Shown: positions 45,128-52,870 of the stretch, piece after piece | Layout of the letters: every line of letters starts with the position of its first letter | How positions within the stretch are numbered: position 1 is the first letter of the stretch | Source: Algoriella xinjiangensis | GTDB taxonomy: Bacteria; Bacteroidota; Bacteroidia; Flavobacteriales; Weeksellaceae | Assembly (NCBI RefSeq): GCF_900115015.1 | Contig: NZ_FOUZ01000014.1 | Coordinates: 36,445 to 100,444, forward strand | Length of the DNA: 64,000 nt | Direction of reading: 5' to 3' | Program-made: the position numbers and the translations under genes | The notes under the pieces: generated by a model | Seen by the model: the letters and a program-made list of their open reading frames with translations, nothing else | Databases searched by the model: none | Told to the model about the DNA's origin: nothing

Positions 45128-46126
45128 TTACTTAGTTGCTGGAATTAACCATTTAAATTGTGGTCCTGCTTCTGGAATAACGATACGTTGCGAAATACGA
45201 TCCATTCTATCCGGAAATTTCATAATAAAATCTCTTGCTTTTTCCGCTTCTTCATTCAATCCTGTGATTTTATCAATTTGCCAAGCTTCAATTAACTTGC
45301 GCATAATATCAATATAATCGTGTGCTGTGTAAACGCCAATTCGTTGTGCAGAATCAGAAAAAGCATCAAATAAACTTCCTCTATCCTCTCCTGAAGCACG
45401 TAAAAAATGTGCTGGCATTACAATTTTAAGTTTAAACATATATTGTACTGCTTTCATCATTTCTGACGGATCAGCTTCAAAAATTCGGCGTACAAATTCT
45501 GTGTAAGCTAAGTGGTGACGCATTTCATCTCCCGCAATAATTTTACACATTCTTGATAATTTCTTTGCTCCATATTGTTTTGCAATTGCAGATACATTAT
45601 TATGAGAAACGTATGTTGCTAATTCCTGAAAACTTGTGTATACAAAGTTTTTATAAGGATCATGAGATGTACCGATATCAAAACCATCACTAATCAAATG
45701 TTGTGTCGAAACTTCTACTTCGCGCATATTAATACGACCTGATAAGTACAAAAATTTATTCAAAACATCACCGTGGCGATTTTCTTCTCCAGTCCAATGA
45801 CGAATCCATTTTGACCATCCATTTTCTATATATTCTCCAGACTCATCAACAACACCTTCCATCTGCAATAACCAAGATTCGTACGTTGGCAAAGCTTCCT
45901 CCGTAATTGTATCTCCAATTAATGTAATCCAGAAATCATCTGGTAAATCTTTCGAAAGTTCTTGTAATTCTTTAATTTCTTCGAAAAAAGAATCGTGTTG
46001 AGAATTGGGTAAAAAGTCAGTTGGTTGCCAAATTTTATCGGCCGGAACTAAGAATTTATCCATATAAGCATCAATATCTTTCTCAAGAAATTGCATTACT
46101 TCCAGGCGAACATTTTTTATTGACAT
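45128..46126 (-). CDS. Acyl-ACP desaturase (diiron, ferritin-like)
   Basis: A 332-residue soluble diiron enzyme of the stearoyl-ACP delta-9 desaturase family, which introduces a double bond in acyl-ACP. The two Glu-x-x-His iron sites are visible: EENRHGD (about 112-118) and DEMRHHLA (about 205-212). Helical architecture and length fit. It lies 10 bases downstream of plsC, linking desaturation with phosphatidate synthesis. Downstream (minus direction) is a strong terminator before cydA. Confidence 0.92.
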   Translation of the reverse strand: MSIKNVRLEVMQFLEKDIDAYMDKFLVPADKIWQPTDFLPNSQHDSFFEEIKELQELSKDLPDDFWITLIGDTITEEALPTYESWLLQMEGVVDESGEYIENGWSKWIRHWTGEENRHGDVLNKFLYLSGRINMREVEVSTQHLISDGFDIGTSHDPYKNFVYTSFQELATYVSHNNVSAIAKQYGAKKLSRMCKIIAGDEMRHHLAYTEFVRRIFEADPSEMMKAVQYMFKLKIVMPAHFLRASGEDRGSLFDAFSDSAQRIGVYTAHDYIDIMRKLIEAWQIDKITGLNEEAEKARDFIMKFPDRMDRISQRIVIPEAGPQFKWLIPATK

Positions 46127-46136
46127 GTTTTTATTT

Positions 46137-46871
46137 TTATGCGGTTATACTACTTTTTACGGTTTGCTCGGTAAGTTCAAATAATTCATCAAATTTATAA
46201 TCACTTACTTTCAGCGGTTTATGATATTGTATGGTTACTTTTGCGCCTAAATACATCGGAAATTTACCATATTTAGACAATTTCCACGAATTATTTAGCG
46301 TAACTGGAACAATATAAGCGTCTTTTGCATATTTTGCTAAGACCTTCAATCCATTTTCTTTAAACGATTTCGGAACTCCATTTGCACTTCTTGTACCTTC
46401 TGGAAAAATAATTGCTGAGTAATTATTTTTCTGAATGTATTGTGCTAATTTCTTAATTTCCTCTATTGCTTGTTTTCCATTTCTACGATCAATCAACGCA
46501 GATCCTCCATTTCTTAAATTAAATGAAACACTTGGAATTCCTTTTCCTAACTCTATTTTAGAAATAAATTTTGGATGATATTCTGCCAAATCATATTCTA
46601 AAGGAGATATATCAAACATGCTTTGATGATTTGAAACAAAAATCAAAGGCACGTTTTTAATTAAATTTTCGCGACCAGAATACGTATAAGTTGTTCCTAA
46701 AACTTTAGTTAAAACAACCAAAATACCATTCATTATTTTTACACTTTTATGATGCGTTTTATAACCTCCTAAATGGTAGCTCAACCATTGCGCTACATGC
46801 ATAATTAACAACGTTAAACCATATAATAAATAGAAAATAATGGATAACGGGTAACTTAAAATTTTCTTCAA
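46137..46871 (-). CDS. plsC: 1-acyl-sn-glycerol-3-phosphate acyltransferase
   Basis: Acylates lysophosphatidate to phosphatidate in the inner membrane. Acyltransferase motifs are present: SNHQSMFDI (the HX4D-type catalytic motif), then FPEGTRSANGVPK, and the VPVTLNNSWKL strand. Two N-terminal membrane helices lie in the first 35 residues. The longest frame begins at TTG (46889), but a perfect -7 box overlaps that codon; the next TTG (46871, MKKILSYPLSII) would place the start downstream of the transcription start, so I prefer it. The desaturase gene follows. Confidence 0.85.
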   Translation of the reverse strand: MKKILSYPLSIIFYLLYGLTLLIMHVAQWLSYHLGGYKTHHKSVKIMNGILVVLTKVLGTTYTYSGRENLIKNVPLIFVSNHQSMFDISPLEYDLAEYHPKFISKIELGKGIPSVSFNLRNGGSALIDRRNGKQAIEEIKKLAQYIQKNNYSAIIFPEGTRSANGVPKSFKENGLKVLAKYAKDAYIVPVTLNNSWKLSKYGKFPMYLGAKVTIQYHKPLKVSDYKFDELFELTEQTVKSSITA

Positions 46872-46886
46872 CGTTCGAAATTTAGA

Positions 46887-46894
46887 CAAATTTA
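46887..46894 (-). promoter_or_regulatory. -7 box in front of plsC
   Basis: TAAATTTG on the minus strand, a perfect TAnnTTTG match that overlaps the outermost possible TTG start at 46889. No clear -33 element. Confidence 0.5.
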
Positions 46895-46901
46895 ATAAAA
46901 A

Positions 46902-46918
46902 ATTATGCTAAGCATAAT
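46902..46918 (-). terminator. AT-rich palindrome between the META-like gene and plsC (terminator or operator)
   Basis: 17-nt palindrome ATTATGCTAAGCATAAT (eight-base arms). On the minus strand it is followed by TTTTTTA, so it could be a weak terminator for the upstream gene, or an operator lying next to the plsC -7 box. Confidence 0.5.
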
Positions 46919-46936
46919 ATATTTTGGATTGATGAT

Positions 46937-47338
46937 TTATTTCATCAAATTTAAGGTTAACATTTCTTGATTTGCTTCATCAAAAAAAGTAATCTGATTT
47001 GATGTATTTACTTTAAAATAAGCAGTTTTCTTTATTTTTTGCAATAAACCTTCTGGAATTTCACATTCAGAATTTACTTGTTTTAAATGATTAAAAATTA
47101 TTGCTTGATTAATTTTTGTGTAATCCGCAGTAATTAATCCACATTCGGTTTTTAATACCATTTTTTTTGTTGTGTCTTCAAAAATAATATAATCCGAGCC
47201 TTTATTTACGTTCCATTTACCAGATAAATCATTTATTTCTAAAACTGTAACTTTTGGCTCTGCAACAGTTTTTGTAGGTAAACAACTTGTTAAACCAAAT
47301 AAAAAAATGAATACAATAGTTGATACAAAAAATTTCAT
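46937..47338 (-). CDS. META/HslJ-like domain lipoprotein
   Basis: A 133-residue protein with leader and lipobox Cys about residue 19 (GLTSCLPTK). The mature domain has the META pattern: EINDLSGKWNVNKG, then ECGLITADYTKI and an ending with strand-like repeats. META domain proteins (HslJ) are linked to heat or drug stress in other bacteria. Its stop-start junction with the next gene upstream (47338) is a one-base overlap, so they are translated together. Family call moderate. Confidence 0.72.
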   Translation of the reverse strand: MKFFVSTIVFIFLFGLTSCLPTKTVAEPKVTVLEINDLSGKWNVNKGSDYIIFEDTTKKMVLKTECGLITADYTKINQAIIFNHLKQVNSECEIPEGLLQKIKKTAYFKVNTSNQITFFDEANQEMLTLNLMK

Positions 47339-47844
47339 TATTTTTTTCTTAATTCGTTCAACATTACATCTTGCTTTGGCGAAATAACGTCCAACACATT
47401 TTTTACATCATCATTCGGAATCGTCATCGACAAAACATATTGCTTCAATTTCCATTCATTTCCTACTTTCACCAAAACGCCAGAACCTCTACAAATTTTC
47501 ATAGATGTATCTAACAATTCATCAAACCAAGCCATATTTCCAGTTTCATCAAAAAAGATATTTCGCTCCAAAGGCTTCATCACCCAACCACGTTTTTGCT
47601 CAAAAGGTTTTTTAGCATAACTTTTTAATTGATCCATTGTCCAATTTTCTGTAGGATCTGTGCCAATAAAAATCGCATCTTTTGTATAAAACGTAAAATA
47701 ATGATCAAATTCCGAATTTGCTGCAGCTTGATGATAAGCATTTAAGGTTTTATTGATCGCTGATTTTTGAAGAGTCAAATCTGTTTGCGCATTTGTATAA
47801 GAAAATACAGCTAAACAAACGATTGATACTACTGATTTTGTCAT
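47338..47844 (-). CDS. SnoaL-like (NTF2 fold) secreted protein
   Basis: A 168-residue protein with a signal peptide (ending near SYTNAQ, residue 20). The mature part has the NTF2-like fold of SnoaL_3/DUF4440 proteins: an N-terminal amphipathic helix with INKTLNAYHQAA, then FYTKDAIFIGTDPTENWTM and the WKLKQYVLSMTIP strand. Such domains bind small molecules or act on them; the role here is unknown. It forms a two-gene operon with the META-like gene. Confidence 0.8.
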   Translation of the reverse strand: MTKSVVSIVCLAVFSYTNAQTDLTLQKSAINKTLNAYHQAAANSEFDHYFTFYTKDAIFIGTDPTENWTMDQLKSYAKKPFEQKRGWVMKPLERNIFFDETGNMAWFDELLDTSMKICRGSGVLVKVGNEWKLKQYVLSMTIPNDDVKNVLDVISPKQDVMLNELRKK

Positions 47845-47920
47845 GGTTTTAACTTTGTAACGAAGTTAAAGATATTTTCAGTTTTATGGATAAGCAATCG
47901 ATAATTATTTAGACTAAATC

Positions 47921-47953
47921 TTGAGATATTGTAAAAATCTAAGGTTAAGTTTG
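47921..47953 (+). promoter_or_regulatory. Promoter of the 85-residue gene (-33 TTG, -7 TAAGTTTG)
   Basis: TTG at 47921-47923, 22-bp spacer, and TAAGTTTG (47946-47953), a perfect TAnnTTTG. Start codon 48 bases downstream. Good evidence that the small downstream gene is expressed. Confidence 0.6.
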
Positions 47954-48000
47954 CAGAATAATAATTATAAAGCATTTAATAAACGTAAATTATTCATATT

Positions 48001-48258
48001 ATGGCAAATACACGAAAAGCAGAAGTTTTTACGGACAATAATGGAACTAAAAAGGTGAAGATAGAGCGAAAACCAAGTTTTCCGAAGATTTATATTTTGA
48101 CAGATGATTGCCAAAAAACCGAAGATGGTTTGTACGAATTAGATTTTTTTGAAACTCCTAGTGTAGAAAATTTTAGCTCAGAATTAAATCCAACTATTCC
48201 AGCAATTAACTTTAAGCAGTTAAGCGAAAAAGGGCTAGATTTTATTAAAAATAAATAA
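48001..48258 (+). CDS. Hypothetical small cytoplasmic protein
   Basis: An 85-residue protein without signal or membrane segment. It opens with a basic stretch (MANTRKAEVFTDNNGTKKVKI), then IYILTDDCQKTEDGLYELDFF. It has a convincing promoter and ends 11 bases before a convergent gene. No domain recognised. Confidence 0.65.
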   Translation: MANTRKAEVFTDNNGTKKVKIERKPSFPKIYILTDDCQKTEDGLYELDFFETPSVENFSSELNPTIPAINFKQLSEKGLDFIKNK

Positions 48259-48269
48259 TAAAAATAATG

Positions 48270-49466
48270 TTATGAGGACTGTTTTAGTTCACATTTTTTT
48301 AAAACAATTACTGTAATTTCTGGCCACACACCTATGCGACCTTTCAAACCGTGATAACCAAAACCACGATTTACATACAGATATTTTTTTCCTTTTTGAT
48401 ATAAACCAGCCCATTGTTTATAAAAATATTGAATTGGACTCCATTTTATTCCTAAAAAATCTATGCCAAATTGCATTCCATGTGTGTGTCCAGCTAACGT
48501 AAGATGAATATGATGCGAATGATTTAAAGTGACCAAATCCCAATGAGAAGGATCGTGTGATAATAAAATATTGAACGAATTATTGGATAAATTAGCAGTT
48601 GCTTTATTCAAATCTCCATATTGATGAAAACCGCCTTTACCCCAATTTTCTACTCCAATTAAATTAATATATTCACCATCTTTTGTGATTTTAACTGATT
48701 CATTTAATAGTAATCGAAAACCCATTTCTTGATGTATTTCTTTAAGCCTTTTGAGATTTGTGGCTTTGGCTGAGGCATTTTCCCAACTTGTATAATCGCC
48801 ATAATCATGATTACCTAAAATAGAAAACTTGCCAAATGATGCGTTTAGTTTGCTAAAATCTGCAATCCATGGCTCCATTTCGTTTGCAGAATTATTAACT
48901 AAATCTCCCGTAAACAGCAAAAGATTGCTATTTTGCGCATTTGCTAATTCAATTCCCTTTCGCACTCCTTTTCGATTAGAAAAACTACCAACATGAATGT
49001 CTGATAATTGAGTAATTGTAAATCCATCAAATGCCTGTGGTAAATCTGAGAAATAAAGAACTTCTTTTTTTACTTGATACAAAAATCGACCTTTGGTTAA
49101 TCCAAATACAATAATGAGTAAAATCAAAACTGATAAAATCAAGACAAATTCGCTAAAAAAAATATTTCTTGCCGGAAATCCTCTAAATAATCGAATAATA
49201 TCTTCTATAAAAAGTAATGGAAAGGTAAGTAATTGTGGAATAAATACAACTAAAAAAGTAGTCATTAAACCTGAAGAAAATTTTTGAACCTCTACTCCTT
49301 TTTGTCGAAGAAATATAATCGCGAATATGCTTACAAACAATAATACATCAACTGTCCAATATAAAATATGAGCCGTTTTGTTATGAAAAACTGTACTAAA
49401 CGCTTGATAGAAATATATATTACCAATAATAAATAGCACTACAATTAAAATAACTCTTTTTTTCAT
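48270..49466 (-). CDS. Membrane-bound metallophosphoesterase (YkuE-like), paralogue 2
   Basis: A 398-residue protein with the same layout as the gene at 39536: membrane helices in the first 140 residues, then a phosphoesterase domain with DIHVGSFSN, GDLVNN, GNHDYGDYTSW, LLSHDPSHWD, and GHTHGMQFG. A duplication within the genome is likely, since both share unusual motifs (NRGFGYH, YKQWAG-like). It may hydrolyse a lipid-linked phosphate in the envelope. It is convergent with the 85-residue gene and has no neighbouring partner. Confidence 0.88.
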   Translation of the reverse strand: MKKRVILIVVLFIIGNIYFYQAFSTVFHNKTAHILYWTVDVLLFVSIFAIIFLRQKGVEVQKFSSGLMTTFLVVFIPQLLTFPLLFIEDIIRLFRGFPARNIFFSEFVLILSVLILLIIVFGLTKGRFLYQVKKEVLYFSDLPQAFDGFTITQLSDIHVGSFSNRKGVRKGIELANAQNSNLLLFTGDLVNNSANEMEPWIADFSKLNASFGKFSILGNHDYGDYTSWENASAKATNLKRLKEIHQEMGFRLLLNESVKITKDGEYINLIGVENWGKGGFHQYGDLNKATANLSNNSFNILLSHDPSHWDLVTLNHSHHIHLTLAGHTHGMQFGIDFLGIKWSPIQYFYKQWAGLYQKGKKYLYVNRGFGYHGLKGRIGVWPEITVIVLKKCELKQSS

Positions 49467-49625
49467 ATTTTGAATACCTGCAATCCTTTATGGCGAATGT
49501 CGTGCCAAAAGACAATGCAAAACTTAGAAGTTAATAAAGGAAAAATATTACTATAATAAATTTAATTGGTGAAAGATTTTAATACTTTTTAAAAAATTTA
49601 AAAACCTTAATTTTACTTAAAATGC

Positions 49626-50090
49626 CTAACAACATCCCGAATTTGGCGTGCAACAAGAAGTACCAACATCAGCTAAATTTACCTTTACTTTAGCTTGTGG
49701 AATTCTACAAGCATCTTGCGCCAAACAAGCTGTTTGTTTATTTTTTAGGATAAAATGTTTTCCATTAAACTCCAAATCGTACTTACCAATTGTTTCACTT
49801 TGAAATTCTACTTCAATTTCACCATCTTCCATTCCTAATTTATCTTCGGATAATTGAATGATATTTAATAATTTATTCGGTTTTAAGCGATGTTCAAAAT
49901 CATCTGCATTCCATAATTGAAAGTTCACAACTTTTTCAGTTCTAATTGTTCCACCACAATCAATAAAATTCTTTATGATTTGACCAACTTCTGTTACATG
50001 AAAATGTTCTGGAACAAATGTTCCGTTTTCTAATTGAAATTCAACATTATCTAATGTTGGTAAAATGGTTTTAATTTCTGATAGTTTCAT
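49626..50090 (-). CDS. DUF6428 family protein
   Basis: A 154-residue protein matching the DUF6428 family, which occurs in arsenic-type operons of Bacteroidota. It begins with LSEIKTILPTLDNVEFQL and VPEHFHVTEVGQ, and ends with paired cysteines (SCCTPNSGCC, Cys146, 147, 153, 154), a likely metal(loid)-binding tail. It lies downstream of ArsR with its own operator-like site 40 bases before its start. No ArsC, ArsM or efflux pump gene follows, so this appears to be a reduced arsenic-response cassette. Confidence 0.78.
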   Translation of the reverse strand: MKLSEIKTILPTLDNVEFQLENGTFVPEHFHVTEVGQIIKNFIDCGGTIRTEKVVNFQLWNADDFEHRLKPNKLLNIIQLSEDKLGMEDGEIEVEFQSETIGKYDLEFNGKHFILKNKQTACLAQDACRIPQAKVKVNLADVGTSCCTPNSGCC

Positions 50091-50129
50091 ATCTAATAAA
50101 TTTAATTTTTACTTATTTCTGAATGTAAT

Positions 50130-50146
50130 ATTGCAATATAACGATG
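50130..50146. promoter_or_regulatory. ArsR-like operator A upstream of DUF6428
   Basis: ATTGCAATATAACGATG, which matches site B (50514-50530) at 16 of 17 bases and lies 40 bases upstream of the DUF6428 start. Presence in front of both genes suggests it is the binding site of the ArsR protein encoded here. Confidence 0.65.
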
Positions 50147-50168
50147 CATATAATTATAAGAAATGCGT

Positions 50169-50498
50169 TTAACAGCATTGATTCGTTTTTACATCTTGAT
50201 TAAAAAATACATTAAATTCTTGCTGAATTTCTTGCCAAACTTTTTCCTCAATGCAATAACAAACCGATTTTCCTTCTATCGTTCCTTGAATAATACCAAT
50301 GTTTTTTAACTCTTTTAAATGCTGCGAAATGGTTGCTTGAGCCAAACCTAACTCTTCTACCAAATCATTGCAAATACACGTTTTTTGATTGATAATATGT
50401 TGTAGAATAGCAATTCGTGCAGGATGTCCCAAAACTTTAAAAAGCGTCGCTAATTTGTTTTGTTTATCAGTAAACATTTCAGTTTTTGTAATTCCCAT
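50169..50498 (-). CDS. ArsR/SmtB-family metal-responsive repressor
   Basis: A 109-residue winged-helix repressor. The metal-binding CxC of the ArsR class is CIC (Cys41 and Cys43) before the HTH (DLVEELGLAQATISQHLKEL), a CYC pair lies at Cys80-82, and the protein ends in CysCys. It is expected to leave DNA when As(III) or similar thiophilic metal(loid)s bind. An operator-like site sits 16 bases upstream of its start, so it is autoregulated by inference. Next gene downstream is DUF6428. Confidence 0.88.
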   Translation of the reverse strand: MGITKTEMFTDKQNKLATLFKVLGHPARIAILQHIINQKTCICNDLVEELGLAQATISQHLKELKNIGIIQGTIEGKSVCYCIEEKVWQEIQQEFNVFFNQDVKTNQCC

Positions 50499-50513
50499 AT
50501 CATTAATTATTAC

Positions 50514-50530
50514 ATTGCAATATTACGATG
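50514..50530. promoter_or_regulatory. ArsR-like operator B upstream of arsR
   Basis: ATTGCAATATTACGATG. On the minus strand it contains TAATATTG, a near match to TAnnTTTG, so a bound repressor would cover the -7 box. Confidence 0.65.
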
Positions 50531-50601
50531 ATATTTTTTAAATGCAAAAAAATCAATTATAAATTACGCTTAAAAAAAATATTATTTACAGTTATATAAA
50601 G

Positions 50602-50632
50602 AAAAAAGCCACCTAGTAAACTAAGTGGCTTT
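50602..50632 (-). terminator. Terminator of the tRNA operon
   Basis: AGCCACCTAG/CTAAGTGGCT stem (one G-U in the minus-strand RNA) with a 4-nt loop, then T6 on the minus strand. It directly follows the last tRNA-Arg. Confidence 0.88.
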
Positions 50633-50633
50633 G

Positions 50634-50707
50634 TGACCCAATCAGGATTCGAACCTGAGACCTACTGCTTAGAAGGCAGTTGCTCTATCCAGCTGAGCTA
50701 TTGGGCC
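50634..50707 (-). tRNA. tRNA-Arg (UCU), copy 2 of the block
   Basis: 74-nt cloverleaf, acceptor GGCCCAA with TTGGGTC (one G-U), discriminator A, anticodon loop CTTCTAA, so anticodon TCT decoding AGA. The 3' CCA is not encoded. Identical in its tRNA sequence to the copy at 50960. Confidence 0.95.
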
Positions 50708-50734
50708 ATTCCAAAATTTTATTACTAAAATTCG

Positions 50735-50809
50735 TCGGGGTGGCAGGATTCGAACCTGCGACCTCCTGCTCCCAAAGCAGGCGCGATGACCGGGCTACGC
50801 TACACCCCG
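50735..50809 (-). tRNA. tRNA-Pro (UGG), copy 2 of the block
   Basis: 75-nt cloverleaf, acceptor CGGGGTG/CACCCCG, anticodon loop TTTGGGA, anticodon TGG decoding proline codons. Identical in its tRNA sequence to the copy at 51061. CCA not encoded. Confidence 0.95.
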
Positions 50810-50834
50810 AAAGGTAATTCAAATTCAAAAAAAG

Positions 50835-50918
50835 CGGAGAGACAGGGACTCGAACCCTGGCATCGGTTACCCGATGACAGATTAGCAATCTGCTCCATTA
50901 CCACTCTGGCACCTCTCC
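50835..50918 (-). tRNA. tRNA-Ser (GCU), copy 2 of the block
   Basis: 84-nt tRNA with a long variable arm, acceptor GGAGAGG/TCTCTCC, discriminator G, anticodon loop TTGCTAA, anticodon GCT (AGC/AGU codons). The D-stem reads CCA/TGG here, whereas the copy at 51177 has CCG/CGG. Confidence 0.95.
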
Positions 50919-50959
50919 TAAACTCTTTCGAATTGTATTTTTATCATTACAAGATTTTG

Positions 50960-51033
50960 TGACCCAATCAGGATTCGAACCTGAGACCTACTGCTTAGAA
51001 GGCAGTTGCTCTATCCAGCTGAGCTATTGGGCC
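50960..51033 (-). tRNA. tRNA-Arg (UCU), copy 1 of the block
   Basis: Identical 74-nt sequence to the copy at 50634, including anticodon TCT; 326 bases away. The 27-nt spacer to the tRNA-Pro gene is also conserved except for one base. Confidence 0.95.
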
Positions 51034-51060
51034 ATTCCAAAATTTTACTACTAAAATTCG

Positions 51061-51135
51061 TCGGGGTGGCAGGATTCGAACCTGCGACCTCCTGCTCCCA
51101 AAGCAGGCGCGATGACCGGGCTACGCTACACCCCG
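51061..51135 (-). tRNA. tRNA-Pro (UGG), copy 1 of the block
   Basis: Same 75-nt sequence as the copy at 50735, anticodon TGG, offset 326 bases. Followed upstream by a diverged spacer to tRNA-Ser. Confidence 0.95.
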
Positions 51136-51176
51136 AATTTAGTCTTGTAAATAATAAATATTTTAATGAACTACTG

Positions 51177-51260
51177 CGGAGAGACAGGGACTCGAACCCT
51201 GGCATCGGTTACCCGATGACAGATTAGCAATCTGCTCCGTTACCACTCCGGCACCTCTCC
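51177..51260 (-). tRNA. tRNA-Ser (GCU), copy 1 of the block
   Basis: 84-nt tRNA with anticodon GCT. Differs from the copy at 50835 in two D-stem bases that pair with each other (CCG with CGG), so the change is compensatory. First gene of the tRNA operon. Confidence 0.95.
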
Positions 51261-51304
51261 TTCTCTACTTTCTCGTAACCGTGATTACTTCTGTAAAGCG
51301 GTTG

Positions 51305-51335
51305 CAAATATAGAGTGAGATTTATTGCAAAACAA
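51305..51335 (-). promoter_or_regulatory. Promoter of the tRNA operon
   Basis: Minus-strand TTG at 51335-51333, 20-bp spacer and TATATTTG at 51312-51305 (perfect TAnnTTTG). The first tRNA begins 44 bases downstream. Confidence 0.75.
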
Positions 51336-51342
51336 GTCTTTT

Positions 51343-51376
51343 TTGAAAAAAATTTAAAATATTTGGCTTAATTTTG
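51343..51376 (+). promoter_or_regulatory. Promoter of the amidase gene
   Basis: TTG at 51343-51345 and TAATTTTG at 51369-51376 (perfect TAnnTTTG), spacer 23 bases. The ATG is 31 bases downstream. Divergent with the tRNA promoter. Confidence 0.6.
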
Positions 51377-51407
51377 GTGATTCTAAAGACTAAATAGAAC
51401 TAAAAGA

Positions 51408-52313
51408 ATGAATGTTAAAGGATTAGTATTTTCAGGAATTTCTTGTTTTTTTTTATTGACAAGTTGTGCGACTTCAAAAGTGCAACCAAAAACGATTACA
51501 AAGGTCATTCGTGACACTGTTATCATCAATTCTAAAACAGATAAACCAGAAATGACTCGTGCGGCAAAGTTAGAAAATTACAAAGTAACGACTGATTATT
51601 ACCCCTCAATTTCGCAAGACGAACGTGTACGATTTTTAGTATTACACTATACGGCAATCAATACAGAGTTATCGTTAAAAGTATTAACGCAAAAAGATGT
51701 TAGTGCGCATTATCTTGTGAATGATTATGATGATAAACAAATTAACTTATTGGTAGACGAAACAAAACGTGCTTGGCATGCTGGTGTTAGTAAATGGAAG
51801 GGTTTAGACAATTTAAACTTTTCGTCAATTGGTATCGAAATTGTAAATCTTGGGAATAATGGTACTTTAAATTATCAACATTATCCAGATTATCAAATCA
51901 AAAAAGTAGGCGAATTATCACGCGATATTGTAAATCGTTACAATATTTTACCTTTCAATGTGGTTGGGCATGCGGATATTGCGCCAGGTCGTAAACCAGA
52001 TCCAGGTCCACTTTTCCCATGGAAAAAGCTATATACCGATTATGGTGTTGGTGCTTGGTATGATGATACAGACAAGTATGTATTTATGCAACAATATCCT
52101 TGGGACACGACAAGCTCTATTTTTATAACACAGGTTCAAACTGATTTAAAAAAATATGGTTACGAAGTTCCTGCAAATGGAATGATTGATACGCTAACTA
52201 AAAATGCAATTATTGCTTTTCAGATGCATTTTCGTCCAGAAAAATATGATGGTGTTGTAGATGCCGAAACTTGGGCTATTTTAAAAGCTTTAAACAAAAA
52301 ATACAACCCATAA
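51408..52313 (+). CDS. N-acetylmuramoyl-L-alanine amidase, AmiD-like lipoprotein
   Basis: A 301-residue lipoprotein (leader; Cys20 in LTSCATSK). The Amidase_2 domain lies at about 60-215, with zinc ligands in VLHYTA and the HADIAPGRKPDPGP loop; VKAWHAG-like WHAGVSKWKG is also typical. A C-terminal peptidoglycan-binding domain (about 235-298, LKKYGYEVPANGMIDTLTKNA) follows. It cleaves the bond between muramic acid and the stem peptide in the cell envelope. Monocistronic, followed by a terminator. Confidence 0.94.
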   Translation: MNVKGLVFSGISCFFLLTSCATSKVQPKTITKVIRDTVIINSKTDKPEMTRAAKLENYKVTTDYYPSISQDERVRFLVLHYTAINTELSLKVLTQKDVSAHYLVNDYDDKQINLLVDETKRAWHAGVSKWKGLDNLNFSSIGIEIVNLGNNGTLNYQHYPDYQIKKVGELSRDIVNRYNILPFNVVGHADIAPGRKPDPGPLFPWKKLYTDYGVGAWYDDTDKYVFMQQYPWDTTSSIFITQVQTDLKKYGYEVPANGMIDTLTKNAIIAFQMHFRPEKYDGVVDAETWAILKALNKKYNP

Positions 52314-52334
52314 AACAATATAAATTGTACTTTT

Positions 52335-52360
52335 AAGCTCCTATTTTAGGAGCTTTTTTA
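52335..52360 (+). terminator. Terminator after the amidase gene
   Basis: AAGCTCCTA/TAGGAGCTT stem with 3-nt loop, then T6. Confidence 0.88.
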
Positions 52361-52370
52361 TTATATAATT

Positions 52371-52844
52371 ATGCAGAATTTTATTATTTCTAAAAACATC
52401 TATCTCGAAGAATTAAAGTCATTTATCCAATTATTTTTTAATGAATATAGAAACGATGATGAACTATATTCGGTAAAGATTCTTATGAAAAATTCAAGAA
52501 CATATTATCTTCTTCTTTCCGAAAATATTACGGTAGAAATGTTGCAGAAATTATTGATTTATTTGTATCAATCTAAAGAAATCACACAACGAGAACCCAT
52601 TTTAGAGGCTTATTTTACAACTAATCATCTTCAATCAAAATTCTATCATATTGCAGAAGATTTTTATTGTTTAAATTCGAATCAAGAACTTTTTAAATGG
52701 ATTGAAGTTGATTTTATACAACAAAAGAATAAAGTGCAACCAACTTTCGAAATTCCTCCGTTTCCGAAACCATTACACGAAATGGAAAATCTAGATTCTT
52801 CTATCGAAATTAAAAAAACATGGTGGAAATTTTGGAAAAATTAG
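52371..52844 (+). CDS. Hypothetical soluble protein
   Basis: A 157-residue protein without signal or membrane segment; it has mixed helices and strands (MLQKLLIYLYQSKEITQREP; FKWIEVDFIQQKNKVQP) and a Trp-rich, basic end (KKTWWKFWKN). No domain recognised. It stands between an amidase and a VOC protein, 26 bases before the latter, so they may share a transcript. Confidence 0.65.
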   Translation: MQNFIISKNIYLEELKSFIQLFFNEYRNDDELYSVKILMKNSRTYYLLLSENITVEMLQKLLIYLYQSKEITQREPILEAYFTTNHLQSKFYHIAEDFYCLNSNQELFKWIEVDFIQQKNKVQPTFEIPPFPKPLHEMENLDSSIEIKKTWWKFWKN

Positions 52845-52870
52845 CCTATTTTTACACCAAATAAATAACT

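Noticed and set aside
50685..51227. Open frames of 64-73 residues over the tRNA block
   Set aside because: They read through tRNA genes on both strands, with the same fragment repeated in each copy (e.g. EVAGSNPATP), so they are translations of tRNA sequence.
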